DNA from: Barthelona sp. PAP020
Lineage: Eukaryota; Metamonada: BaSk clade
DNA length: 27,547 bases
Direction of reading: 5' to 3'
NCBI GenBank assembly: GCA_040182905.1
Contig: JARQWU010000130.1
Span: 1 to 27,547 of the forward strand
Of this stretch, positions 7,724-16,594 are shown piece by piece. The notes below the pieces were generated by a model. It saw nothing but the letters and a program-made list of their open reading frames with translations. It had not been told where the DNA came from and searched no databases. Made by a program: the position numbers and the translations under genes. Numbering within the stretch: the first letter of the stretch is position 1; each line of letters starts with the position of its first letter.

Positions 7724-8284
7724 TTACATTTGATCAAGTTTTTTTTGAACTTCCATCAAAATGTCATCAACATTGTTCCATAATTCTGGCATTATCACCC
7801 TCTCACGTAAAATATTGAAAAGTCTTTCAGATTCATCCATGTAAGATTGAGTTTTATTCTTTGTCCAATTTTTGGGAGTACGGTTAATAAGATCACGTAA
7901 ATTACAAAATCTATCGCAGACTTTCAATATACATGATACTTCACCAATTGACTGCATTTTTTTTTCGGTTTCTAAGATTTGTTGATTTCTTTTGAGATTT
8001 TGGTCTTTTGTTAAATCTAACACCATTTGAGCCACATTATTTCCAAATTCATTGTTAATTGCATCAATTCCAGTTTTAGTATCTTCAACAACATCATGCA
8101 ATAAGGCTGCAATCAAAGGATCAACAGAATCAGTACAATCAATATAATTAGAAGCCAATTCAGCAACTTCTAAAGGATGAGCAATGTAAGCTCTGGATCT
8201 ATCCTTTCGAAGTTGAATTCCATGTGCGTTGGCCGCAAAAACTGCAGCCTTCAGTATTTTTGTAACATTTTCCTGACTAATCAT
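7724..8284 (-). CDS. MESH1/HDDC3-like HD hydrolase ((p)ppGpp or NADPH phosphatase family)
   Basis: This 186-aa protein is a small stand-alone HD-domain enzyme of the RelA/SpoT hydrolase family. MESH1 in animals removes the 3' pyrophosphate of ppGpp in vitro and dephosphorylates NADPH. The metal and catalytic residues are in place: H36 in YIAHPLEVA, H63-D64 with E67-D68 in ALLHDVVEDT, and D124/N128 in KVCDRFCNLRDL. The C-terminal part aligns with the end of MESH1, and there is no synthetase, TGS or ACT domain. A TCATTT motif lies 17 nt upstream of the ATG. It precedes the dCTP deaminase gene on the same strand with about 170 bp between them. I cannot tell the physiological substrate from sequence. 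Confidence 0.88.
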   Translation of the reverse strand: MISQENVTKILKAAVFAANAHGIQLRKDRSRAYIAHPLEVAELASNYIDCTDSVDPLIAALLHDVVEDTKTGIDAINNEFGNNVAQMVLDLTKDQNLKRNQQILETEKKMQSIGEVSCILKVCDRFCNLRDLINRTPKNWTKNKTQSYMDESERLFNILRERVIMPELWNNVDDILMEVQKKLDQM

Positions 8285-8297
8285 TTAAAATAACAAA

Positions 8298-8303
8298 AAA
8301 TGA
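8298..8303 (-). promoter_or_regulatory. Inr-like TCATTT upstream of MESH1-like gene
   Basis: The minus strand reads TCATTT with its A 17 nt before the ATG. It is one of five TCAY(T/A) motifs close to start codons in this window. Confidence 0.35.
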
Positions 8304-8343
8304 CTTGACTAAATTAGAAATAAAGAAAATATTTATGTGTTTT

Positions 8344-10491
8344 TTAAATAGGCAAAGCGTGATTTGTATCTGATAAAATGAAGAAAATAAAAGTTACAAT
8401 ACCAATTAAACCAACAATCAACCATTTTAAATGGCTAAAAAAATGGGTGTCAAAACAAACATTGTTCACGTTATCTGTTAAAGATAATCCTGAAGCAAAA
8501 TCAACCTGCATATGTATGTCCAAGCATTGACCAAAATTTAAAGTGAAGGCAACAGGGTCAATAAACAAATCAAATTTGTCAATTCCATGATGTTTCTTTT
8601 GTAAAGAATTTGTTGTTAATCTATGTCCATTAACAAATATGTTGAAATGATAATGATTAGAATCAGATCCATAAAAGCTTAAATTTTTGTTTTCAAAATG
8701 ATTATGTAACAAGAATTGAACATTCAATTCATTGTTAAAAATGAACCCATTAGATTTTGGGGACAAAAACTTCACCCCAAAAGTTGTTTCTGGATGAATA
8801 TAACTATTGATCGGATTATGATAAGTGTTCAAAGAAGAAGATTTAAGACTAGTACCTCCAATTTTGGGATCCGTCAACCCTATTTGTAAATCAATGGCAA
8901 ACACTTTCCCACTTGCTGTAACACTTACCATATGTAATTTATTTGAACCTGTAACATCTCCAAATGCAGGATTAGTCATGAAAGATTCGTCAATATTTAA
9001 AATGGTCTCACAATCAAAGTTCTCATCAGTTAAGATAATATTTCCTTGGTCTAATAAGGCTGTAAATCCAATCTGTCCTGATTTACTCAAAGTTATGGGA
9101 ACTATTGAAGACATAGATCCATGTGCAAAGGAATTTGAATTGATAATTTCCCCATTGAATCCATTCACAATAATTGCTGTTCCTCTTGAAGATAAAATTG
9201 AAATTTTTACAATATTGTCTGAAGAATAAATTGAAGGAGCAGAATACAATTGTTCTAAATCTTCTAGCCTCCATAATTCTTTCAAGCCAAAGACTTTCTT
9301 CAAAACCAATTTATCTCTTTCAACCAATAACATTTCTGGCTTTCCATCCAAATCAAAATCAAATATTATTGGTTTTGATATCAAAGATCCTTCAATTGGA
9401 AAACCAGGAACAAGAGTTGATACTGCGGTAAAAGCGTAAATCAATCCACCATCAGTAGCAACAATAACTTCTTTACGATGGTTCCCCGTAATGTCTGCAA
9501 TTTCAGGTTCCATTGAAATAAATGGCAAGCCATTCATTTGGGCAGTCATTTCTGCTGTACTTAAATCCATTGTCTTAGTCCATAATATCAAACCTTTTAC
9601 AGGATCTAAAACAGCAATTCCACAAGCAAAATAATTGTCAATATCAAAATCTCCAAAATCATCTTCAGAATAATAATCAGCAGGAAAATAATATGAGAGT
9701 GGCACAACTAAGTATTCATATGTCTGTTCAATATGAAATCTGACAAGTTTAACAGAAGCCAAAACTTGAGCTGGGATATAAACAGTAGATTCCGTTTGCT
9801 CAAATTTCTGATGACGAAATTGCTTCTCAAATCTTGTGGACTCTATTTTTTCATCTGTTTTAACACCAGAAAACAATTCCATCCATGTGATAATTGCCTC
9901 TGGTACCAACCCTGGAATCTCAGGATTGATTTCTTCTTGATCTTTATCAGAAGAAGTAGGTTGTACATCTGGCACATTTGTATTATCATCAGTCTTTGAG
10001 CTGGAAATATCTTCAATATATTCGGCAAGTTGCTTTCTTTTTTTGTTTAGCTCCACTATCTTGTACCAATCCCTTTTAACACCAACAGGTGGAATTTTCA
10101 TTGTTAAATGCTCCAAAATTAATCCTTCGTGTGTCACAAAATATACAATACCATCCTGTGTAACAATAATCATTTCAGGATGTCCATCTTGTGTTATATC
10201 AAAAAACACAGGTGCACTATTCAAATTTGATGGAAATACAACAGGCCATCCGTCCATTACTTGACCAGAAGATCCATCCAATACAGTAATGGTCTCAGAA
10301 TTGGAAACAACAATCACTTGAGGACAATCCATATGAGGTATAAAATGTTCAATTATCGGAGGTATTAAACTGAATGAAACATCAACTGACCAAGTTGCAT
10401 CCAATCTGTTAAATTTCGCACATCGTTTCGAACAATATATTCCACACATCGATATTATTGATATCAACAATAAGAATTGAAAAATTTTCAT
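8344..10491 (-). CDS. DEX1-like FG-GAP repeat membrane protein
   Basis: The 715-aa protein starts with a signal peptide (MKIFQFLLLISIISMCGIYC), carries FG-GAP/integrin-alpha-like repeats and ends in a single membrane helix (WLIVGLIGIVTFIFFIL) with a short tail. Repeat signatures are VFFDITQDGHPEMIIVTQDG, PEIADITGNHRKEVIVATDG and IIFDFDLDGKPEMLLVERD, with Asp-rich loops suited to calcium. The start pattern (ATWSVDVS, LDGSSGQVMDGWPVVF, VKRDWYKI) and a disordered Glu/Asp/Ser-rich insertion near residues 160-195 resemble plant DEX1, an endomembrane protein needed for pollen-wall formation. Its role in protists is unknown; trafficking or surface assembly is a guess. The ORF extends seven codons further to a TTG, but the first ATG is at 10491. 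It lies 49 bp after the coiled-coil gene. Confidence 0.78.
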   Translation of the reverse strand: MKIFQFLLLISIISMCGIYCSKRCAKFNRLDATWSVDVSFSLIPPIIEHFIPHMDCPQVIVVSNSETITVLDGSSGQVMDGWPVVFPSNLNSAPVFFDITQDGHPEMIIVTQDGIVYFVTHEGLILEHLTMKIPPVGVKRDWYKIVELNKKRKQLAEYIEDISSSKTDDNTNVPDVQPTSSDKDQEEINPEIPGLVPEAIITWMELFSGVKTDEKIESTRFEKQFRHQKFEQTESTVYIPAQVLASVKLVRFHIEQTYEYLVVPLSYYFPADYYSEDDFGDFDIDNYFACGIAVLDPVKGLILWTKTMDLSTAEMTAQMNGLPFISMEPEIADITGNHRKEVIVATDGGLIYAFTAVSTLVPGFPIEGSLISKPIIFDFDLDGKPEMLLVERDKLVLKKVFGLKELWRLEDLEQLYSAPSIYSSDNIVKISILSSRGTAIIVNGFNGEIINSNSFAHGSMSSIVPITLSKSGQIGFTALLDQGNIILTDENFDCETILNIDESFMTNPAFGDVTGSNKLHMVSVTASGKVFAIDLQIGLTDPKIGGTSLKSSSLNTYHNPINSYIHPETTFGVKFLSPKSNGFIFNNELNVQFLLHNHFENKNLSFYGSDSNHYHFNIFVNGHRLTTNSLQKKHHGIDKFDLFIDPVAFTLNFGQCLDIHMQVDFASGLSLTDNVNNVCFDTHFFSHLKWLIVGLIGIVTFIFFILSDTNHALPI

Positions 10492-10540
10492 CTCGAAGTG
10501 CAAAAATATCAAAAAAAAAAATTATTGTTACTTTCTTTTG

Positions 10541-11233
10541 TCATTTATTCAGCTGTCTTTCAAGATCATTGATCCGTTGTTTCGCTTCAATTAGTTTTTG
10601 CTTGTAAATGCTCTGCATTCCACCGTAATTGTTTTTTATTGTTTTGGTTTGGTTCATATCATTCATCTGATTCCTTAGTTGATTATTTTCAGTAGTTAAT
10701 TGTTCAATTTGTTGTTTTAACATGTGATTTTCTTCTCGCTTTTCATTTTCAATCAATTTTTTTGCTTCATTCAATTCTTGACATTTTTCATTTATTGTCT
10801 TCATTTGTGTTGTTCGTAATTCAATTATTTGTTGTTGTCCTTTGATTTTCAATTGCAAATCATTGATTTTATCTACATATTCTTGAATTTTGTTATGATA
10901 TTTTGATTCTTCATCCAATTTCAAGTCTTGAATGTGTTGTAAATGTTTCTTTTGTTGATCCATTAAGGCTTTTTCATGTTGTTTTGATCTTTCAATCAAC
11001 TCCTTTCGGTCTATCAAAAAGGGTTGAAAAGATTCAATGATCTTTGTTTTTTCGTTCACAATATTTTTTAATAATCTGATCTCTCGTTCTTGTAATTTGC
11101 TATTGGTTTGCTTGGTTGGGTGTTGATAAATATTTTCATTTCCATTCTGTTTGATCAAATGTAATGTTAGTGAATTCAAACAGTTATTAAACTGTAATCG
11201 AATGTCTTCTAACACCTGATTAGTTTGATTCAT
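10541..11233 (-). CDS. Unrecognised coiled-coil protein
   Basis: The 230-aa product is almost entirely predicted coiled coil from about residue 45 to the end, with heptad-like Leu/Ile spacing in QLTTENNQLRNQM and INDLERQLNK and very high Gln, Lys, Glu and Asn. There is no catalytic motif, signal peptide or membrane segment. Such proteins often serve as basal-body, flagellar or Golgi scaffolds, but nothing here identifies which. Composition alone would give false hits to many long coiled coils. The stop TGA follows AATAAA directly (AAT AAA TGA), and DEX1 begins 49 bp further on. Confidence 0.75.
   Translation of the reverse strand: MNQTNQVLEDIRLQFNNCLNSLTLHLIKQNGNENIYQHPTKQTNSKLQEREIRLLKNIVNEKTKIIESFQPFLIDRKELIERSKQHEKALMDQQKKHLQHIQDLKLDEESKYHNKIQEYVDKINDLQLKIKGQQQIIELRTTQMKTINEKCQELNEAKKLIENEKREENHMLKQQIEQLTTENNQLRNQMNDMNQTKTIKNNYGGMQSIYKQKLIEAKQRINDLERQLNK
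10542..10549 (-). terminator. AATAAATG overlapping the coiled-coil gene stop
   Basis: The last sense codons AAT AAA followed by TGA create AATAAATG(A). The gap to the next gene is 49 bp, so the 3' end must form close to the stop, which makes a role for this element attractive. Confidence 0.5.
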
Positions 11234-11411
11234 GTCTTAATAATCAATCTCAAAATATCATATAATGCAGGCAAATCGCCATAAAATCTTTCCAGATCAA
11301 ACACCCAAAAAATAAACAAAAACTTTTTATATGTATATATATATGACTATTGGAAAATAAATAATATGTATTATAAAAAAATATAACTACAAACTAATAA
11401 AATAAAATCGA

Positions 11412-12332
11412 TTACGGATAAAACTGCTGATATTCTTCTTGTGGTTGTTGAACATAATAACCTCCCTCATAAGGTACATGATGAGGTGGAGGCATCATAT
11501 AATGCTGTTGATCTGGTGGGCCATAATAATAACCAGGATGAGGATAACCATACGGTGGTGCATTTGGATACCCATAATCAGGATAAAATCCTTGTTGTGG
11601 ATGATAATCAGAATAAAACCCTCGAGAATAGAATGGTCTTCGTTCATAATTACGATTAAATGGTTTTCTTTTTGGTTTTCTTAATCTGGCATATTGAGCT
11701 TCAATTATGACATTTTCACCATATTGAGTGAATTCATAAGAATTACCGATGATTTCTTGAGCGCTTGTGGTATGTCGGGTGTCAAAATATTCAACAAAAG
11801 CTTGATTTTTTCTGCCATTTCTAACTTGACGAACTTCACCGAAATGTTCCAAGGCTTCTTGCAATTTTTGTCTAACTTCAGGAACACGAAAATCAGGAAC
11901 TTCATCATCTGATAAATCAGTAAATTTAAAATAAAGGGCCAATGTGGAAATATCATTTTCAGGAGGACTAAATGGATTTGATGCCTCAACAATCAGTGGA
12001 TATTCTGCACCAAAGCATTTTGTATTATTGAATGCCCCAATAACTCTTGTTGCATCACGAATATCAAAAAAAGTAACAGTTGCAGTTCCTGTTTCTTCAA
12101 TTTGATCTTCAAAAGCGTGGGTTCCTCCCCATGTTTTGCAAACCGTTAATAGATCTTTAACATCCAAATTCCTTGGTAAATTTGTGAATAAAACAGTATG
12201 TTTTGAATTCTGGTTCAATAAAGCTTCGTTTTTGTGAGGTGTTGGAAAATCAGTGTTTGGAACTGTATTTGAAAACGTTGGATCAATATTATTGGGTATT
12301 TCCTCGTCAATATTATTGGAATCACTGGACAT
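11412..12332 (-). CDS. Tandem RRM RNA-binding protein with Pro/Tyr-rich tail (Mei2-like)
   Basis: The 306-aa protein has two RRM-like domains. The first, about residues 46-115, has HTVLFTNLPRNLDVKDL as RNP2 region and GTATVTFFDIRDATRVIGA as RNP1 region. The second, about 130-217, has LALYFKFTDL and NQAFVEYFDTRHTTSA. The YDIR/FDIRDA pattern with an alpha helix after it resembles the N-terminal RRM pair of Mei2-like proteins, although the third C-terminal RRM of that family is absent. A basic Arg/Lys linker leads to a tail of Tyr, Pro, Gly and Gln (about 225-306), typical of proteins that condense in mRNP granules. It diverges from eS12 with 151 bp between the ATGs. Confidence 0.8.
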   Translation of the reverse strand: MSSDSNNIDEEIPNNIDPTFSNTVPNTDFPTPHKNEALLNQNSKHTVLFTNLPRNLDVKDLLTVCKTWGGTHAFEDQIEETGTATVTFFDIRDATRVIGAFNNTKCFGAEYPLIVEASNPFSPPENDISTLALYFKFTDLSDDEVPDFRVPEVRQKLQEALEHFGEVRQVRNGRKNQAFVEYFDTRHTTSAQEIIGNSYEFTQYGENVIIEAQYARLRKPKRKPFNRNYERRPFYSRGFYSDYHPQQGFYPDYGYPNAPPYGYPHPGYYYGPPDQQHYMMPPPHHVPYEGGYYVQQPQEEYQQFYP

Positions 12333-12483
12333 TCAATTGGTTTGACTGAGAAAAAAGAAAGTTTGGAAAAAAAATTTCCAAAAAAAATTTCCTCCCCCAA
12401 AAAATCTTTCTCCCTTTGTTTTATATTACATGTACCTTAAATTTCTTTTTTAGCTGTTCTAATATGTAGCAAGGAATTCGCAA
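12333..12483. promoter_or_regulatory. Divergent promoter region of the RRM gene and eS12
   Basis: This 151-bp gap must drive a ribosomal protein gene rightward and an RRM gene leftward. It has A/T tracts and a C-rich run (about 12390-12400) near the middle and no TCAY(T/A) motif near the eS12 ATG. I see no clear box I can name. Confidence 0.4.
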
Positions 12484-12909
12484 ATGTCTGAAGGAGATGT
12501 CACCACTCTTGAACAAGAAGTCAGTAATGTTACTGAAATTAGTTTTGATGAAGCCACCAAAACCATAATTAACAAGGCTCGTGTCACTGGTCAAGTTGCC
12601 ATTGGCCACCGTCTTGCTATTAAGTCTATTGATTGCGGTGAAGCTGTTGTTGTCTTTTTAGCCAACGATTGTGATGTCGATTCTTTAGTTTCTGTTGTTG
12701 AAGCTCTTGCAGCTGAAAGAGAAACCCCTATTGTTAAGGATTACTCTCGTAAGCAATTGGGTGAATTCTTTGGACTTTGCCGTTACAAAGATGGTCAACC
12801 TGTCAAGTTAGTCCCCACCTCTGTCGCAACTATTGTTGATTTCGGTGATTTCTCTCCTGAATTTGTTGTCTTCGCCAACAAAATTGGTCTTGAATTTGAA
12901 CAAAACTAA
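12484..12909 (+). CDS. RPS12: 40S ribosomal protein eS12
   Basis: The 141-aa product matches eukaryote-specific small-subunit protein eS12 over its length. It has an acidic N-terminus, AIGHRLAIKSIDCGEAVVVF, a DCDVDSLVSVVEALAAE helix, TPIVKDYSRKQLGEFFGLC and a DFGDFSPE end. The start is the only sensible ATG. Codon choice stands out: many C-ending codons (GCC, GTC, CGT, ACC, AAG, ATT over ATA) compared with its neighbours, as expected for a highly expressed gene. It shares a 151-bp divergent promoter with the RRM gene and is followed 129 bp later by an unrelated gene on the same strand. Confidence 0.97.
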   Translation: MSEGDVTTLEQEVSNVTEISFDEATKTIINKARVTGQVAIGHRLAIKSIDCGEAVVVFLANDCDVDSLVSVVEALAAERETPIVKDYSRKQLGEFFGLCRYKDGQPVKLVPTSVATIVDFGDFSPEFVVFANKIGLEFEQN

Positions 12910-13038
12910 TTTTTGTCGCTCATGCTTTAGAGTGCTTCTTATAAAACACTGGATTGTTTTTTTTTATTTGGTTCTTATACAATTGAAAAAAAAAAAATTG
13001 TTTTCAATTGAAATTTTTTTCTTCCCATAATTATTTAA

Positions 13039-14091
13039 ATGTACAGCCGTAACCGCGAATCTAATTTTCAAGAATATCTTAGAGAAGAAGCTTCAAAAAT
13101 TGATCAAGAATCAAACAAAGATGAAAAATCCAAAGCCTTTTTCGAGAGGAATTCAAGAATATTGGCTTCTAAAATGGAAGAAGCGAAAAGAAAGCAATTA
13201 GCAGAACACGTTCAAAGACAATTGAAACAAAGTTCCATTATTTTTTCATCAAGTGATGATGAAATCAATCAACCCTTTCACAGTTCATATCAATCCCAGT
13301 TTGTTGCTAAAAGCATTAAAAAGAACCGAAATAATTTAATGAACAGTCAAAAATTAAGAAATCACAATTTTAAATTTGTTGATTTAGAAACTAACAATAC
13401 TAATTCTAATATGTATGTTTCCACAAAACAAGAAGAATATCCAGCACATCAAGTAACTGATGATTTCAATGATTTACAAAGACAACAGGTTTCATCCAAC
13501 CCCAATCAAAAAACTTCGATTCATTTTATTGATGATTCCAATCCAAGTTTTGAAACAACTAATCAAACGCATTTTAAGGGTCAAGCTATGTTAAATTCAG
13601 TAAAAGTTGAAAATAAAACAAACAACAAAACTTTACAAGCTTCTCATTTGAAGTTAGGTAATGAGCCTCAAAATTTTTCAACTACATCCCAGGAAATTTA
13701 TTCATATGTCCAAAATCCCGCAAATAAGGAAATAATTACCAAAACGTTTAATCGTAATCAAAAGACCAATATTATTTTAGGAGATGGTGAAACTGATTAC
13801 TCCACAACCTCCAAAATAGCAATGAGAAATTTTGATATTGTTGAAAAGAAGAATGCTCGACATGCTGTAAAGGATGATAGTTTGACCAAAGAATTACAAA
13901 AGTCTCATATTCCTTTCTTTGGCAGAAATGCTTCTCAATTTAAAACCATTTCCAGTTTGACTTATCAAAAACCCCCAGAAAAGGCTTATGAAACAAATCC
14001 CATGTATGATTTCAGAAAAGGAAAGTTGAATGAATCAGAAAAGGAATTAAAATTAAAGGTTTTAAATGCTATCAATAACAATAGAATGTAG
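13039..14091 (+). CDS. Unrecognised, mostly disordered protein
   Basis: The 350-aa ORF begins with a charged helical segment (about residues 1-65, including KMEEAKRKQLAEHVQRQLKQ). It continues as a Ser/Asn/Gln/Thr-rich chain of low predicted order, and ends with a short conserved-looking tail (NPMYDFRKGKLNE then a Lys/Leu helix). There are no membrane segments, no Cys/His clusters and no enzyme motif. I do not recognise the family. Codon use matches its neighbours and the frame is clean, so it is probably a real gene. An adaptor or cytoskeletal role would be guesswork. Confidence 0.7.
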   Translation: MYSRNRESNFQEYLREEASKIDQESNKDEKSKAFFERNSRILASKMEEAKRKQLAEHVQRQLKQSSIIFSSSDDEINQPFHSSYQSQFVAKSIKKNRNNLMNSQKLRNHNFKFVDLETNNTNSNMYVSTKQEEYPAHQVTDDFNDLQRQQVSSNPNQKTSIHFIDDSNPSFETTNQTHFKGQAMLNSVKVENKTNNKTLQASHLKLGNEPQNFSTTSQEIYSYVQNPANKEIITKTFNRNQKTNIILGDGETDYSTTSKIAMRNFDIVEKKNARHAVKDDSLTKELQKSHIPFFGRNASQFKTISSLTYQKPPEKAYETNPMYDFRKGKLNESEKELKLKVLNAINNNRM

Positions 14092-14501
14092 AAGAAATCC
14101 AACAAAAAAAAAATATATATAATACTTCGGTTTTATCATTTGTATTTGTATTATTGTTTTTTATGTAGTCTTTATTGATGTAGAAGTTGTATATTTTTGA
14201 TATTTATAAAAAAATACTTTTTTTCTTTGCCTGCACAATGCTTTTTTCAAATTAATATTCGAATAATGAAGATTAGGATGAAGCAATAATTAACAACAAC
14301 AATGAATCTTTTCTTTTAATTGTTTTGTGTTCAATTTCTGCTTTATAAATGTTGAAAAGTCAAATAGCATAAAATATTGTTGATTCAATAGCAACAACAA
14401 TGCTTCAAAGGGAAATTTATCACAAATAACTCATCAAAAATCAAAAAAGAAAGCAAATTTTCAATTTCAAATCCTTTCAATTTTCTTATTGATAATTTGA
14501 T
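14092..14501. other. 410-bp intergenic region before the WD40 gene
   Basis: This AT-rich stretch contains homopolymer tracts and two copies of CAACAACAATG (near 14295 and 14393). No ORF, RNA gene or named promoter motif is recognisable. Confidence 0.4.
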
Positions 14502-15711
14502 ATGATTACTGAGTCAAGAAGTGAACTGGATGGCGAAACAAATCATTGTATGTTTCCTTTCAAAATTGATGATAGTAATGTATTTGTAATGGAAGATGTG
14601 CTTTCTCGTGATATGAATGATTGTGCATATTCACTGGATGGAAAATATTTGGTATTTGGCAGTTGTCCATATGCTCATGTGATTGATGTAAAAACTAGAA
14701 GACTAATATGCACTTTAGAAGACCATTCAAGAAGTATTTATGGTGACACAACAAGTATTTGGGCAGTTTCATTTTCAGCTGATGGAAAAAAGTTGGCTAC
14801 ATGTTCCAGTGACAGTTCTATAATTATCTACAATCTTTCAGATTTCTCCATCTTACAAAGATTGAATAATTGTAGCATTGTGTATGCAATTTGTTTTTCA
14901 CATTGTTCCAATTTTATATATTCTGGTGATAGGGATGGAAATCTTAAGAAATGGGACATAAATAAGGGTGATGTTATTTTAGAAAGGAAACTTCATTTTT
15001 ACCAAACTTGGAGAATAAAAGTTTCATGTGATGGCAAACATCTTTTGACTGGCAGTTGGGATAGTACAGCGAGGTTAATTGATACCAATGATTTCACTAT
15101 TATTCGTACTTTTGATCATGATATTGACGTTAGAGCCATTGATTTCGATCCAACTGAAAGAATCATTGCAATTGGAGGAGAATCAAAGAAAGTGAATTTG
15201 TGGAACATGGATGATGGGTCACTAATTCATACATTTGAAATGAGTGGCAAAGTGTTCTCTCTTTGTTTTTTAACTTCTGAAATTCTATTTGTTGTTACTG
15301 ATGATGGTTATATTACCTCTTACAATGTCGATAGCTTTGAGGAGATTCAAAAGGTACATTGTGGTTGTGACAGTCTTTGGTTTTCCTTTGCAATATCTCC
15401 AGACAAAACACAATTGGCCTGTGGTAAATGTTCCGACAAAACTCTTAAGATCTATTCGATTGTACCTTGCTGTGATGAATTAAATTACGCAAAACTAATT
15501 GAATTATCAAAGGATGGTGGTGGTGGTGTGTTATTGAGTGCTATTTCTACAGATTTGAACAGTCAAAATGTTCGTCAATTGATTGCTGCAGGTGTGTGGA
15601 TGAACAAACACGAATATCAATTGATTTGCAACACATGCTGGGATTTAATTTCCATCAATAAGACCAATGGTGGTAATATGCACATATTTGCAGATGAGAA
15701 AAGCATAGAAA

Positions 15712-15753
<42 letters not shown>

Positions 15754-15755
15754 AG
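14502..15755 (+). CDS. WD40-repeat protein with poly-Asp C-terminus
   Basis: The 417-aa product is mainly WD40 repeats from about residue 35 to 325. Typical strands include SIWAVSFSADGKKLATCSSD, GDRDGNLKKWDI, RIKVSCDGKHLLTGSWD and SKKVNLWNMDDGS. About seven blades can be counted, forming one beta-propeller. After it comes an alpha-helical segment (AKLIELSKDGGG, NVRQLIAAGVWMNKH). The protein ends with 13 consecutive Asp. I cannot assign an orthologous group; WD40 scaffolds serve too many pathways. The acidic tail could bind basic proteins such as histones, which is speculation. Confidence 0.88.
15714..15752 (+). repeat. (GAT)13 trinucleotide repeat encoding poly-Asp
   Basis: Thirteen perfect GAT codons run directly into the TAG stop of the WD40 gene. 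Perfect triplet purity, with no GAC, suggests recent slippage and a length-polymorphic locus. Confidence 0.95.
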
Positions 15756-15773
15756 CTAATTTGGTAAATTAGC
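15755..15773 (+). terminator. Perfect 8-bp hairpin at the WD40 stop codon
   Basis: GCTAATTT GGT AAATTAGC forms an 8-bp perfect stem with a 3-nt loop, and its first base is the last base of the stop codon. It may mark the 3' UTR start or affect 3' end formation. It is weak in GC, so stability is moderate. Confidence 0.45.
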
Positions 15774-16594
15774 CAGCAAATTCAACAATTTTAAATAGAT
15801 GGTTAATTATATCATCTAATGAGCTCTTTCCTTCATTTAATATTTGGTTAGTTGTTTAATTCCTTTTTTTATTTCTTGTTTGGTGGATTGTTGCCAAACA
15901 CATTACATTCCATTTTTTTGCTATTCCCATTTTACGAGCCAAATACTGCTAATTCAGAGCTGTAATGATTTTTTTTTTTGGCTTTAATTTTATTATTCAG
16001 AATCCTTTTCTTCAGCTGTAGACTTGGCTATTTTAGGTTTGAGAATATATGTGTTTTTGTACAAATTTGTGTGTTTCTATTGTTTCATAAACCAAATGTA
16101 TCTTTTTTTTCTTTTCTCAATTTCTTTCCTGTTATCAAAATAGTTGAAAAATATCTTTACTGTTCACAGTTGTGAAAAGTTGAGAATTTTTTCAAATATT
16201 TGGCAAATGAAAAAATTGGGGTGAAAAAAAAAATAGGAGCTTTTACAAATAAAACAACACATTCAAAAAAAAGAATGCATGACAATACTATACATAAAAT
16301 AAGGGCACATTCTAAAAAACAAAATCAACAAAAAAATACAGTTGATCTCAAAAATCTCAAGTTAATCATTTAATGTGATATCACAACTGAAAGCTTCTTA
16401 TTAACCACAGTTTAGAAAACAGAAAGTTTATTACAATAAAAATTAACCGCCTTACAAATGATCAAACATAAAAAGAACAAAAAAACTGAGATGTGACAAC
16501 CAAAAAAACAACACTGAACATGGAGAATCGACAACAGAGAATCGAACACCAAGGGCCTGAATATAAACAATAAATGCTTTATTTTCCAAGAGTG
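15774..16594. other. Longest non-coding gap (convergent WD40 / LRR)
   Basis: Roughly 820 bp follow the hairpin before the LRR stop. The plus-strand half is T-rich and the half near the LRR gene is A-rich, as expected for two 3' UTRs facing each other. A 65-codon T-rich ORF at 15978-16175 (Phe/Val/Cys-rich) does not look like a protein. I looked for tRNA or snRNA features and found none. Confidence 0.5.

Noticed and set aside
12431-12453. Mini-intron-like GTACC...TTTTAG in the eS12 5' flank
   Set aside because: Only about 22 nt, no branch-point motif, and the eS12 frame needs no splicing.
15978-16175. 65-codon plus-strand ORF in the WD40/LRR gap
   Set aside because: Phe/Val-rich product of a T-rich 3' region, no family features and no supporting start signal.
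16525-16560. tRNA B-box-like GTTCGATTC on the minus strand
   Set aside because: The T-arm flanks do not pair, there is no A box or acceptor stem, and the short GTCGATTCTC motif is simply repeated twice.
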